Of a stretch of DNA of 64,000 nt, positions 1 through 12,230 are shown piece after piece. Position 1 is the stretch's first letter. Each line of letters opens with the position of its first letter. Under the pieces are notes generated by a model. The model ran no database searches. It was not told the DNA's origin and worked only from the letters and a program-made list of their open reading frames with translations. The position numbers and the translations under genes were made by a program. Source of the stretch: Heracleum sosnowskyi (taxonomy: Eukaryota; Streptophyta; Magnoliopsida; Apiales; Apiaceae); NCBI GenBank assembly GCA_030848705.1, contig JAUIZM010000012.1, positions 1,111,001-1,175,000 of the forward strand, given 5' to 3'.

Positions 1-1659
1 CAAATTTAACCCCTTCAACGGATGCATATAGTCTACATAGGAAAATTGCTTTGGATTTGATTTTTTATTTTATAGAAGCATTTTATGGCTGTATTAAAAT
101 ATTAGCCGGGAAGTGCATCACCAAGCTTGAACAAGGCAAGTCATGTCTCAAGTGTGAAAGAATGATTTTAGATGATATTAACTGAGTTTCTTACAAGACA
201 AGCTCAACGCCTTCAACACATAATTTAACCCAGCTGTGAGGACATGATACGTCCTGAGTATGTTATTTCATAATTTGGTACTTGATATAAATCTTGTCAC
301 ACATGTGTTAGCCCCTTACTTTTTGCTTCGTCACATGTGATTGCTTCTATAACAGAGTTCTTTAAGTTTTGGCTCAAGAAAGTGGAGGTTTGCTTTTTTA
401 CTTTTATTAGTGAAATTATATGTAGAGATTGTTTATTGTGGTTAAGTTTGATTGGAAAGCCATGCGGGTCTATTCAACATGTTCACTCAAATTGGTTTTA
501 TATGGATGTAAAGTGTATGTATCACTTGGTTTGATATTCTTGCATTTTCATCATATAGTGAAGTAGTAGAGATTTGAGTATAAGTGATAATGTACAATGC
601 AATTTAAAATGGATTCAATAGAATGTGCGTATTACATGAGAGCCAACAGAAAACTTTAATGTAATGTTGCTATTAAAATGTAGAAAAGAGTTGTTATTTG
701 TGTTTGTTTAAACAATGATTTCCTTTAGTTTTTCTTATGTATATTGTTTGTGTGTTATTTTAGGATTTTGCCATTAAAATCTATGGAGTGACTGATTAGG
801 TGGCAAGTAATAATGGAGCAGGTAAAAGATGAAAAATATGGATAGCCTATAGGATTTTATAGATGTTTTCTTATATAGTTTTAAGTCTTCTGTATATGCA
901 GAAATATAGAAACGAATATAAGGCTGACAATGCTAGATAATTTTCATACAATGCTAGAAAATGCAGAAATCTTAGGATTTGAGATTTCGGATTGTACATG
1001 TTTTGTTAAAAAATGAAATGTATGAGTTCCTAATCATTTAATTCAAATGTAACATGTATGCTACTTCTACACCATCCTTAATCTCATTTTTAACGTCATT
1101 TGTTGCGTTTACAAAAGTTATTACTCCGCTTTTATAAATGATGTCCAGTTCCTGAAAATAGGGGCAAGATTTGGTTTATCCAGGGCAACTCTTTTCACCC
1201 TCCAATGTTTTCCTTTAGTAAATATTGATATTCTCCCATTTCTCCTTACACTTCTTTGCAGTGCGATTGTACCCCATTCTGAATAATCTTGTTGCTACCA
1301 ATTCCCATAGAGAGCCTTTGTGACCATTCAGGAACTTATGATCCAAAGCAGCTCGAACAATTATGAGGGATTGTACTTCCGACTTACGCCATTCCCTGTT
1401 ACTAGGATCTTAATCACAATTACCAAGATTGATGAGTTCACTTTTCTCAGGGCATGACACTTCACAAGACGATTTAGGAATTTGAATTTGATGGCCGAGC
1501 AAATCTTGTATATAGCAATTTTTGCTATGCAGCAATCTCCAGCAGATTTATCTGCAACTGCTGCATGCCATTTTTGAATTTCCTCTTTAAGAAAATTACG
1601 GGGCCACAATGGGCTCTACTAACCCCATTCGATCAGTCTACAGTAGACTCATATTGCCT
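1..1659. other. No recognised gene
   Basis: AT-rich sequence with stop codons in every frame. I see no protein family, RNA gene or transposon terminus here. Short open stretches of 60-80 codons are no longer than expected by chance. Confidence 0.5.
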
Positions 1660-1945
1660 TTTTAAACAGTTAAACATTTAATACAGAATACTTGAAATAA
1701 AAGTAACCAAGATAGGCCCGCGGAGTATACGTACTCGAACAGCGGAGGATCTCTAATGTAGCTGGATCATACCAAATGGGTGACTTCAAGCTATAAATAG
1801 AACTGCATGACGAAATTGTAATTTGTTTCCACTCGGAAGATCCGTACTTCATATTTTTTGCAAATAATTCGATCACAGATGACCATTTGTTAGGCTTGTG
1901 AATATCATAAATATCATGCTCATATAGCAGATAGCTAATTTAGGT
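1660..1945 (+). repeat. Diverged direct repeat, copy 1
   Basis: This stretch matches 2742-2965 in the same orientation over most of its length. Shared landmarks are AATACAGAATA, CAAGATAGGC, CTAATGTAGCTG, CCAAGCTATAAA and GCAGATAGCTAATTTAG, in the same order. The two copies differ by many substitutions and small indels, so the duplication is old. No coding content is recognised. Confidence 0.6.
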
Positions 1946-2741
1946 ACTAACATTCATTCATTTACATATGCGATATTTAATTATATACTAAAATCGCCGT
2001 GTTCTCCATTGTGTCATTGAAAATTGGGTGCACAAAATGTTTTATATTGCTTTAAAGAATGTGGTGCCCTTTATGTTCATTATCACGAACAGCTGAACAG
2101 GTGACCGCATCGCTTCTGCTCGAAGTAAATAATCCATCCCCATGACTGTGGAACTTGAATTTAAATTTCTGTATCATCTCATGATTATGGCTTGACAGTC
2201 AACTTCTAATTCGTTTTGTATCTGGAACTAGGGAAGGGCCTTACAGAAAGAGAGATAGACCTGAATGTGTCATAAAAGCGATTCTGGACCCCCGGAGTTC
2301 ATCAAGGCCAGAGATTCATGACTGGCGGCCCCAAAGTAAGCCTACCTACCCTAGGAACTATTTGCGTACATTAGCCCTACCACGCTAGGTTGTTGTCCAC
2401 AATTTCTTCTTATCAGTTTCGTCTATTTTGCCAGCTGATGATGCAACAGCCTCTCATACAGTTCCTGAATGTGGCCTCAATTCGGCTGCCAGCACAGCGC
2501 AAGGTAGCCTCTGTTGCTCCATTTTTAAGCCTGTGTAGTTAGCTATACTGTCTATAACTTACACTATATCTATGTTTGCGACAAGGTTTAGTTCTGCATG
2601 AAATGATTCAACTAGAGCCTCCATTACAGTTCCTTCATCAGACCACAATCCACCTATAAACTCAGGTGAAGGTAGCAATTGTTGCTCCTTTTTTTTTACT
2701 CGTATTTAAATTTACTGTCCATAACTTGCACCTACATATAT
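1946..2741. other. Unannotated, with two exon-like stretches
   Basis: Two GC-richer stretches (about 2440-2505 and 2605-2670) share the order 'CAGTTCCT', then a GGTAGC(C/A) donor-like site followed by TTGCTCC. They look like duplicated exon ends of a captured gene. The product is not recognised and there is no intact frame. Confidence 0.2.
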
Positions 2742-2965
2742 ACTTTTAAAAACTTAAACAATTAATACAGAATATTTGTGGAAAAGTATGCAAGATAGGC
2801 TTGTGGAGTCTACTTCAGGAATAGAGCACCACTAATGTAGCTGTAGCATCCTAAATGGCTGATTCCAAGCTATAAAAAAACCAGCAAAATTCAACTTAGT
2901 TTCCACCAGGAAAATCTGTAGTCTGTACTTTATAACAAATGGCAGATAGCTAATTTAGAAATTTT
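2742..2965 (+). repeat. Diverged direct repeat, copy 2
   Basis: Partner of 1660-1945, with the same ordered landmarks. The copies lie about 1.08 kb apart, and the exon-like stretches sit between them. Confidence 0.6.
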
Positions 2966-4809
2966 AATTTTATTAGCTACTAAAATGTAAGTTCCTACTA
3001 TTTTGTTAACCTAAACAGGACAATAGTACATGATAAAAATTATATACTAACAAGATTATTAGAAGGCTTATTGGAGTCACCTGGTAAGTGGAGTTGGTCT
3101 GTTTTCTTCTTAGATCATGTCTTTCTTCCAATTTTTAGTTAATACACGTTTTTCACGGTTATGGTGATTCAGTAATTGCTGCAATAAGCAGATTGCTTAG
3201 GTTCTGCATGTGAAGTAGTTGGATGTGTACTTGGAGTTGTTGAAAATATTGCGACATTGGGGTCTTCTTAACCAGATTAAGGTATGAGCAAGTAAAGAAC
3301 ATTCTATGTGATACATCTCCAAACCCACAAGCTTTACAAAATAGACAATTAATCTAATCTATAAAGCTTTCCTTGGTTGTATATACAAAGTATCTGCTTG
3401 GTTTTACCTATTTCACCGTATATACTTTATATCATATAATCATGCTCGTGTATGCACACCAGGTCTGTAGGCTGTCAATTATAATTTTCATTTCATATTT
3501 TGCCTGATTGTTGGCCTAAAGTTCTTTAGTTCTTTTTCCTTTCTTCGCTGACATATGGCATTTATTAACTTTAAATAAGATATGGTTTATAAGATTTTAA
3601 AATCTAACATGATATACAATATAGATGCATGAATTACAGAAGTCCATTGTTATCAAGATATAAATATAGTGTAATTATCCATGGAGACTTTTCCTTCCTG
3701 AATCAAGGCTATAGTCATGGGGTTTGGAAGGACGCTGTTCGATTATCTTTAACACATTTCCTTCTATATTACAATTTTAAGAAAATTTTATGGCATTCGA
3801 TAATTTTAGATGGAAGCAACAATTGAGTGGCATGAACGTAAAAGTTAGAGTTTTGTTTATATGTATTTATCCATACCACTTTGATTACCCAAAAACATGT
3901 TTTTATGTCTGTCATTGATGTATTTGTGCTGCTTGTGCTGACAGTCACGAGATCTAATGCAACAGATGCATAAAATAATTGCTATTTGGATGACGCTGCT
4001 TCAAGTTCTGCCTATAGTAAATACTTTAAACATTGTAGACCTACTGGTTTTGAAAGATTTCAATACATTACTAGCAATTTAATAAAGTTATACAATCACA
4101 AAGAAAATTGATATATATTATTTGGTTAATTTTCAGAGGATTAGTAAGTTGTCTATTTATCCAAGCTCCACAATCAGCATTACACGAGTATCAGGAGTTG
4201 CTTTTTAACCACCATGAAATATCTGTTGTACATGAATCGCAAATTTTTGGTGTCCTATTTGTTCCACCAGCGTAAATGAAGCAATGGACAGGTAAGTTTG
4301 GAAGTATGTTTGCGGTGTTCATTTCTCTTTTCAGTTTTGTTTGGTCAACTAAATCCGAGTTTTGCTTAGTTAATTTTGCATGTGTCTAGGATAATTTATG
4401 TTGCAACCAAAAGTAATTTAGTAGTTTATTTATTTGTTTTAGTGAGAAGAACTACATTGAATTAGAATACAAAGATGAGAAAAACGAACCGTGTCACTAA
4501 ATTTCACCAATTCAATCTTTGTAATATAGAGTTGGAAACGGTAGTCTCGAGTACACACCCAACTGAAAAGGCACATGAAGACTCTACACACAGTTACAAG
4601 CTATGTAGAGGGGGTCTTAGGCTGAAATATATTTAAACAATTTTTGAGTTTAGCCGCGAGTTAAGATAGCTCTCGTGTGACTTGAAATATGATTTGTTCT
4701 TTTTTCAAAGCAAGCTTGGCCATGTTGATAGGTTGAGGGATGAATTTATACTGGTGGTATTAATAATTCACACATTGCCATATCGATACGATGCAGTGCT
4801 AGAAAACGA
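2966..4809. other. No recognised gene, possibly Helitron interior
   Basis: AT-rich sequence without a convincing coding frame. It lies immediately upstream of a Helitron-type 3' terminus at 4810-4838, so part of it may be the body of a decayed Helitron. No 5' terminus was found for it. Confidence 0.3.
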
Positions 4810-4838
4810 CCCGTGCCTTGCACGGGTTTTTATGCTAG
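4810..4838 (+). mobile_element. Helitron 3' terminus (hairpin + CTAG)
   Basis: A perfect 7-bp stem, CCCGTGC (4810-4816) and GCACGGG (4820-4826), closes a CTT loop. An 8-nt spacer and terminal CTAG (4835-4838) follow, and then a T. This is the canonical Helitron 3' end: a GC-rich hairpin 6-12 nt before CTRR, inserted between A and T. The matching 5' TC end was not identified, so only the terminus is annotated. Confidence 0.75.
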
Positions 4839-4839
4839 T

Positions 4840-5558
4840 TCTATGTATAATACTGCAATTTGTATGTTTGTGAATGATTTTATTCCAGCTCATCAGCCAC
4901 GTCAAGAGCCACGTCAAGTCCGTTTTATTTCGCAGTTTTGAAGTCTGGTACCTGTTTATGTATTTGGCAATCATAACTCCTCCGCTTCTTCTGACCTTTG
5001 GGCCTGCTCTTACACTGGTACATTTGAGAAGGGAAAGATGGGATGACCAGGAGGATGCCGTTATTATCGGATTTTTGTGAGTGACAAACACTATGCAGGT
5101 AAATCTTTAATCTGTCCACCTAAAAAGCACACATATGATTTTTTCCCCTGAACACCATCACCTGTTTGATATTATGCCTACTTGACCTTACCCAAGTGTT
5201 TTGTTTCAAATGTTAGTTCGGTTTTGTTTGCCTGATGTATAATCATGCTATTAGAGGAGACCATTAGATGAATGGATTTTGCACCTTTTAACAACTGCAA
5301 GTATCTGCACTGCTTCCCTTGGGAGAGGATGTCAGAACCAACATAGTTAAACTCTGGTTGCATTTTAATCACCAACATTTACATGTCCACATTCTTTAGT
5401 CTTAATTTTTTCTCTTGTTAAACTTGATGCTTACTTTAGAAATTAGCACAATGTAAAACACATTTTTTTAAACATTATTATCTTATGGAGCAATGGCTCT
5501 GGTGATGGTTCAGATCAGTCAAGCAAGTGGCTCTCGCTTTCTAAAACAAGACATTATA
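4840..5558. other. Possible second Helitron head, no gene
   Basis: Immediately after the previous CTAG-T the sequence begins TCTATGTATAATACTGC. About 30 nt later it has ATTTTATTCCAGCTCA, which is also found at 7195-7210 just inside another candidate Helitron start. This suggests a head-to-tail Helitron junction. The rest has no recognised gene. Confidence 0.3.
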
Positions 5559-5836
5559 AAATGAATGCAGTAATTGATCTTGCTGAGAAGTCCTCGCGAG
5601 CAGCTGGAAAAAGTAAATCATCTAGCGAAAAGGATGGGGATTACATGCAGGTATTTTTTTATAGAATCTTGTCGCTTGTGCTTGTGAAAAGTTTGATTCT
5701 TGCAAAATGGAGATGCAGAGAGGGAAGGGAACACTGGAATATGTTTGGAGTAGAGCTGCAGAACTTTGTCAACTCAAATCACTTCAAAATTTCCTTCAGA
5801 AAAAGGGAACACTGGCTTCCGTTTATTTTAAAGAAG
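5559..5836 (+). other. Exon-like fragment, product unknown
   Basis: Two GC-richer pieces look like exons. One runs from about 5561 to 5650 (start-like ATG, Ser/Lys-rich, ending at CAG|GTATTT). The other runs from about 5709 to 5836 and ends at AAG|GTACTC. I do not recognise a family. They may be gene pieces captured by a Helitron, but this is inference only. Confidence 0.2.
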
Positions 5837-5839
5837 GTA

Positions 5840-6336
5840 CTCAAATGTTTGATTTAATATTGTGTTTGTAAGTAATTTGAAAATTAATGTAAAAAGACTA
5901 GAGCAACTTTCTTGACCTTTTAGGTGCCATATTCACTTGTTGACAAATAAACAGTAAACGTAGTTGTGTGGAGGATGAAGGCTTATACCCTACCTTTTGT
6001 ATCAATCTTCAGTGGACTACTCACTACTCAGAGGAGCCTGCGTGGGCCACAATTACGTAATTTTATATTCTATGTAAATTTTGAATAGATAATTTTAAAA
6101 TTTCTTGATTACATTCTGCTTCTAGTACAAAAAGTTGATTTTTTTTCAACGTATGTTCTGCAATGCCAATGTCACTTGAAGGGCTTTTTAATCCATTTTA
6201 ACTTTTAGTTTTTTAAACTATTAAAGAAAAAATTGGTTCGTTTGGGAGAGGGGTAATTTTCCTCTAATTTGTTTGAGTTAAAAAGTTTAGGTCCACAATT
6301 AGTTAATCAGATTTGGTTGACAAAGTATTGTCCTTC
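5840..6336 (+). repeat. 497-bp tandem direct repeat, copy 1
   Basis: This segment is repeated immediately downstream at 6337-6848, beginning with CTCAAATGTTTGATTT in both. Long shared blocks include the stretch around GACAAATAAACAGTAAACG and TGTGTGGAGGATGAAGGCTT. Substitutions and small indels separate the copies. No coding content is recognised. Confidence 0.8.
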
Positions 6337-6848
6337 CTCAAATGTTTGATTTTATTTTGCGTTTGTAAGTAATTTGAAAATTAAGGCAAAAAGACTGAGC
6401 AACTGTCTTGACTTTTTAGGTGCCATATTCACTTCTTGACAAATAAACAGTAAACGTAGTTGTGTGGAGGATGAAGGCTTGTACCTTAACTTTTGTATCA
6501 GTCTTCAGTGGACTACTCAGATGAGCCTACTTGGGCCACAATTACGTATTTATGTATTCTATATAAAGTCTGAATAGATAATTTTAAAATTCCTTGATTA
6601 CATTCTGCTTCTGGTACAATAGGTTGATGATTTTTTCCAATGTATGTTTGGCAATGCCTATGTCACTGGCAGGGCAGCAGAACCCATTTGCGAATGATCC
6701 ATTTTGACTTTTAGTTTGTTAATTTATAAAAAAACTTTTTTTGGTTGGTTCATTTGGGAGAGGGGTAATTTTCCTCTAATTTGTTTGAGTTTTAAAGTTA
6801 AGGTCCATAATTAGTTCATCAGAGTTGGTTCACTAAGTATTGTGCTTC
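6337..6848 (+). repeat. 497-bp tandem direct repeat, copy 2
   Basis: Second copy of the unit starting at 5840. Homology fades after AAGTATTGTGCTTC at about 6848. It has an extra short insertion (around 6670-6700) relative to copy 1. Confidence 0.8.
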
Positions 6849-7159
6849 TGCTAACACAAGTTGGGGAAATTTTCATTTTCCTGACCCAAATACATAGCAT
6901 AACGTGTTACCTCAGGATATTTAGCATGTTGCATCAAATTATATATAAAGTTGTTTGCTACAATGTTATTTGTTTATATTCCCAAGAATTTTACCATTAA
7001 AAGCCACCGCTTACACTTGTGGCCAAAAGTATGGATGGATATCATGTAGAGTTTGTATGCAGTGAAATGCAATATAGGTTGTGTGGTGGGTGGGATCTTT
7101 CTCGGGTCATCTCTGGTAGTGATTCAGCCTGTGCATAAGACATCAGTTACACATTTACA

Positions 7160-10100
7160 TCTATTATATATTTAATAAAGCAAGAGGGGGTTTGGTGAAC
7201 CATTTTATTCCAGCTCACCCAACCACACATCTGTGCCACATCAGATGCTCTAGCGACGTTTTATGTCATAAACGCTATATATGTATATTATATACACCTT
7301 CTCAGTTTTCTCTCTTCTGCCACTACATAGTACATCTTCCGAAGCATTCCAACTATCATCACCTACTACATAGTGAAACGCCAGACCAGTCAAGCCGACT
7401 TAACAAGAGTGTCGTTGTTAGGTATTAATCTATCACGCGAATACTACTTTGTTACTTTAATTTACTCCCTCAAATTAGAGCTATAATTTCTGTGCTTATG
7501 TCGTTTTCTCTGTAAATTAGGGTCCCTTTTGATTGCTCAATCATTGAACAAAATCGATGATGCTCCAATACCCCCATCATGGAATTCATTTGAGAAGTCA
7601 TGTATATGCATAAAGTATGTAATGCTGCTTCTCCTCTCCAAAATGGTACAATCTCAATTTTACTTGTGATGTACTGGTTAGATTTTGTGACAACTCTTTC
7701 TTCTTTATTTGGTTGATCTGTAGGTGCAGCTCTTTTATGCCGGGAAGTAAAATTTGGCCTTCCCTTCGTAGTCCAATCAAATTGAGGTTTATATATTCTG
7801 GCTGATGATATTATAGCTTTCAATTTGCTTAAGATAAATATGTAGCTAATGTTTCAAGTCACAAAATACAATTGATGATCAGTGAACCTATAAGATCAAA
7901 CATGGAGTGTCACTATGTGTTTGATTTAGTGTTTTATGAATTAAATCTTTATCATTATGATTTCCCTTTGAATTAAGAAACAATTGCAAGGTCCAACTGA
8001 CATACTAACTTAAGTGGTATCAAGTGCTATGTTCCAAGGTGGTTTTATGGATTGTCAAGTGGCGAGTTCTTGCACATGGTGCCTCAGAAAAGATCTCAAG
8101 ATCTTTCTCCGCGTCATCTTGTACAGTTGTACTATTTTAAGAACTCTGCAATAGAAAGCATGGTTTCATGGATTGTCAAGTCACAACAATAGAATACCTA
8201 AATGTCAAAATTGTTATGTATGTACTATGTTGATTTTCCTTTCAATACAACAGACAAACAATTGCAAAACTGACATGCTAACTGAAGTGCTATAAATTGC
8301 TGTGTAAATGAGATTATTTAGCTAACGATACAATTTTTCTTTCTATTTCAGAGTTCTTAAAATAGTAAAGGATTATGCGAAAAAAGATCTTGCGATCTTT
8401 TCCAAAGCACTGTGTGCAAGAAATTTAGTCAATCAGGTAGTTACCACTTATAATACTTCTATAATCACAACATTACTAGCCGAATCATTTTCAGTTGGTA
8501 GAACGTATGTTAATTATGTGCTGTGAAAGAAAGATCTTGAAAACTTTCAGAAACCACTATACCAACTTAACCCACACATTATTAGCACTTCTTCGAATAA
8601 CAGGTCTACCTATATTTTTCGGTAAAGTATTTTAACATCCACCACAAAACTGAACACTTCTTAGAATATACATGCGGGTGACCTCAACTTATGGTCATCT
8701 CATTAAGTTTTTTGACCTGCTTTTACTTCGTTGCATTTCGTAATTGATTCAAGAAATTTGGTAATTCGTAGGTAGACAGGAAGTTGATGAAGCAGACTGT
8801 GACAACTTCAGTGCATGGTGTTACATATATTGGTGCTCGTATCAAATTTAAAAAAAAAAAAGAGGTTGAAGGAACGTGGTTCCACTGCCAGATGATACAG
8901 AGCTCTTTCATGCGTCCTGCTATGCTGCAAAAGTAAGAGAAGTTATTTGCTACTAATATACCTTGCATTTATAATTTAGGTTGAAACATCGTTCATATAA
9001 CAGATAATCGAAAAACACTCAAAAATCAGGTTTTGCGATATATATTTTAATTTTTGAATTGATGAGCTTCATGGAGATGGCGACCATTTTTTAGCATTGC
9101 ATGATATTTAAATCTCTTAATAGGAACCAAACCACATGTCTTACTTATCTAACAATAGTATGTGTTTGCGTAGGAACGCAGGTGAAGTTAATGGCTTTAA
9201 ATTAAATGCAGTGGCTAATGTTAGATGTGCTTAATGTTTGATAATAATCACGGACATGAATGTGTCCATCAGGATAAATATATGACTATGATTCTATCAT
9301 TTTTGTGGGATCTTAATTGTGGAAATAATGCATCCATGTCCATGCTCCATTTATTATTTAGTTTTGAAGATAATTGTTTAATAAATAAATAAAGAAGATT
9401 TCTTAAAACTACTTAGCAAAAAAAAAAGATTTTTTAAAACTGTTTTATCATGTTACATTTACTGCACCAGATGAGATGTTTGAAGGTGTGAGTTGTTTCA
9501 TGGATGGATCTATAATACATCGACATACCCTTTTAATGAGACATTATATTCAATGTCAACATTCACGTATTCCTCTATGTCAGCAGCCACGTGAATGAAT
9601 TAGCATTTGGCCACCATCTTAGCGCAGTCGCGCCTCAGCCTCTAGAGATGCTATTGTTTCCTTCTGTTCTCTCCAGAAACTGTTACACAATCATCCAGGA
9701 AGAAGTAATTGCTGGCAAGCTCGAGGAAGAGGCGTTTGTAACAGATTGGAATCTTCCAATGAAAGCCATGGCACAGGACCCTAATTACATGAATAGTACA
9801 AGTTATTTATGTTCATGTGTTACTTATGCCATTTTGTTAGACACTTTGGTTACCTTTAGTTTTTATCTCCCACTAATTGCTTTGATTTGGTTTTACTTAC
9901 ATATTTTTTCCTTCTTTAAACTTATATTATCAGAATTTTTATAGCGTTGCTCTTTTCTATCATTAGAAATTTGGAACTGTGTCCAAATTAGTCGGACTTG
10001 TACAACCTTGTGCACACGTTATGTTCTCTAATCTCTGGATATAATTCCATTTAATTAAGCTTATGCATCACATAACTTCAAATGATAAGATCTGTTAGGA

Positions 10101-11714
10101 ATCTGTAGGAATCTGTAGAATACTAAAGTACCTTATAGTCTGCTATCTACATATTTACCCTAAATTGTTTGACACAAAAGATTAAGTGAAAAAATTACAG
10201 GCTGGGATATAAAGTTCTGCTAAAAGTAGGAAATTTAGAGTAGATGCTTTACATATACTCTTTGTCTATCCAGAAATTTGGATAATGATACAGAGGGAAT
10301 ATTGCTTAATCCATGCCAATGAGGCTGATATACATACCTGTCCAGGAAGAGTTAGGACAGTGCATTGTTTAAGACCCTTGTCAAGATAATTTTTTTTTTA
10401 ATTAGGGTTCAAAACAAAAAGGTTTATTGAATTTTTCCGTAATAGTATTACAAGATATAATATTTTCTCTTTGCTGATATATTTTACTGTGATTGATAAA
10501 ATGCGAATTAAAAATATTTCATATGAGTGGTATATGCTATGTTGACTAGACTGTATATTTCTGTGCAGATCACCAGAGGATCAAGTAGAATAAAGTATAT
10601 TCTAAATAGTAAAAGTGAAGATCGTAATTTATATTTCTTGAGATACAGATAGGTGCACCCAATGGTTACTTGTGAAAAAACCATATATCTTATAAAGTTT
10701 ACTTCAGTTATACGAGGACTGGATAGAAGGAAACACGTTGAACGAGGCAGCAACTCGGGAGATATTGGATGTCGAGCTCTCAAAAGGGAATAGGTAATCA
10801 GTATCCTACTTGCCCCAATAAAATCTTATTCCTTGTACAATTTAAAACACAAAACATTTCTCGTAGGTTCTTTGCTTCCTTTGTTAGTGAACCATTGTGG
10901 TTGTGTCAAAGTATGACGGATAGTCCTACAATGCATGCCTGAAGTGCCCCAAGTAGAAAAAGATCTACAGCGGTAAATTCTTCTGTGATAACTGCTCAGT
11001 GGAAACCAATGACCCCACATTTACGGTTACAACTACTTTAGACCATATTGGCATATCATGCATGCCAATGCTTATGGTTGGAGAGGCTGCTTTAATGGAT
11101 TTTAAGAGGCCCGGGAATGGAAATGAAGAGGCAAAGCTGAGTCAGGCAAATAACCAACAATTAGACCAGAATGTCGTGCTGACAACCTCTTTTGGGGAGG
11201 TAGAAACTAAATATATTAGATGCTATCTTCTTTAGGGACTCAAAATATGGAAACCCTACATGCCCATGTCCACTAAATAGAGACGTCCTGGAAGACCCGG
11301 TAGCAAACATTTGAGGGAAAGGCTGTTGAGGAATGGAGCACAGTAGGGAGCAATTTAATATCCATTAACAACATTGTCTTAGAGACACACCTACTGCAGC
11401 CTGACAAAACTATTAAGCAGCCAACAGAAGAAAAAAAAGATATTAATACCATGACCTCGCTTCCCTTCACAATACAGAAAAAGAATCTATCTTTCTTGGT
11501 GTGGGATCTCCGCGAGAAATGATACATGCATTGTGAAGGAGTTGTTCTGGAGAATTGCAATCTTACTACCACTTGACTGGCATATACTGTATTTTAACCA
11601 TAACTTTCCGACACTGGAGGTGACAGTAAACAACAGAGGAATGTTGCACACATGCCATAACAAAGATTACCAGGTCTAGAGCATGCTCGTGCCTTGCACG
11701 GGCTATAAAGCTAG
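7160..11714 (+). mobile_element. Candidate non-autonomous Helitron (about 4.6 kb)
   Basis: The proposed 5' end is TCTATTATATATTTAATAAAG at 7160, preceded by A. The proposed 3' end is the hairpin CTCGTGC (11686-11692)/GCACGGG (11696-11702) followed by CTAG at 11711-11714 and T. The right end is convincing. The left end is weaker, because another TC start (TCTATAATACATCG, 9509) followed by a similar 'CAGCAGCCACGTGAATG' stretch could be the true partner or a nested head. No Rep/helicase motif is visible. The interior has exon-like scraps and a decayed RPA1-like piece at 10936-11235, which fits a Helitron origin. Confidence 0.45.
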
Positions 11715-12230
11715 TTAATACTAATATGAAGAGTGAGCTTATGCATATACTTGGTAAACTTTGACGAATTTAGACTTGCTTAGTCCTATTTCAATACCTC
11801 CGCAAGGAGTGACCTCTATAAAAGGTGGTGCAAATCCAGGTCCTTTCTCCCTATAACAGTGATCCTAAGATTGCCTCAAGAACAACAACTGTCAGACTTG
11901 TTTTTATAACCACAAGAATGCCTCGAAGTCTGAGACATAAGTTCAGTATCACTAAGATTTTCCGCAGCTTACTCATTTTCTGATATGTGGAATATTTCAC
12001 ACATATGCTTTGTGACCTCCTTTCCTTCTTCCCTCGATTCACGGCACCATCATTGTCACTTGTCAGGCTCTCCGTGATCGTCTTCAGTACTTAATGCACT
12101 TTGTTAAGAGGAATGTGGCAAAATAACAGTTTTGGTGTCTTGAGAATTTGCAAGACTAGGTTTTAGTACCAATATATGTGTTGTTTGAATATGACTATCC
12201 TCAGATTTACAATTTGTAGGACCGGAAAAT
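10806..12230 (+). repeat. Block R0, single-copy source of the R blocks
   Basis: This segment recurs almost unchanged as R1 (24717-25304 plus 31089-31930) and R2 (39513-40100 plus 45885-46726). R0 has no copia element: it reads straight through GAGACACACCTACTGCAGCC at 11391-11410, where R1 and R2 carry the insertion. It is therefore the empty site. By eye it differs from R1 at about seven positions plus one short A-run indel. Homology spans the Helitron 3' end at 11714 and continues beyond it, so the copying was segmental and not a simple Helitron transposition. Confidence 0.9.
10936..11235 (+). pseudogene. RPA1-like C-terminal zinc-finger remnant
   Basis: The frame beginning at 10936 reads C-L-K-C-P-K, a stop, then after 12 codons F-F-C-D-N-C-S-V-E-T-N-D-P-T-F. 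This C-x2-C ... C-x2-C spacing and context resemble the zinc-binding C-terminal OB domain of replication protein A large subunits (Rep_fac-A_C family), which plant Helitrons often carry or capture. Downstream residues (T-L-D-H-I-G-I-S-C-M-P) could fit the following OB-fold strand. An in-frame TAG at 10954 and loss of the rest of the domain show it is dead. Copies lie at 24849-25148 and 39645-39944. A profile search is needed to confirm the family. Confidence 0.45.

Noticed and set aside
1361..1876. Minus-strand frames of 82 and 68 codons
   Set aside because: No recognisable domain. One lies inside an old diverged repeat, and their length is expected by chance.
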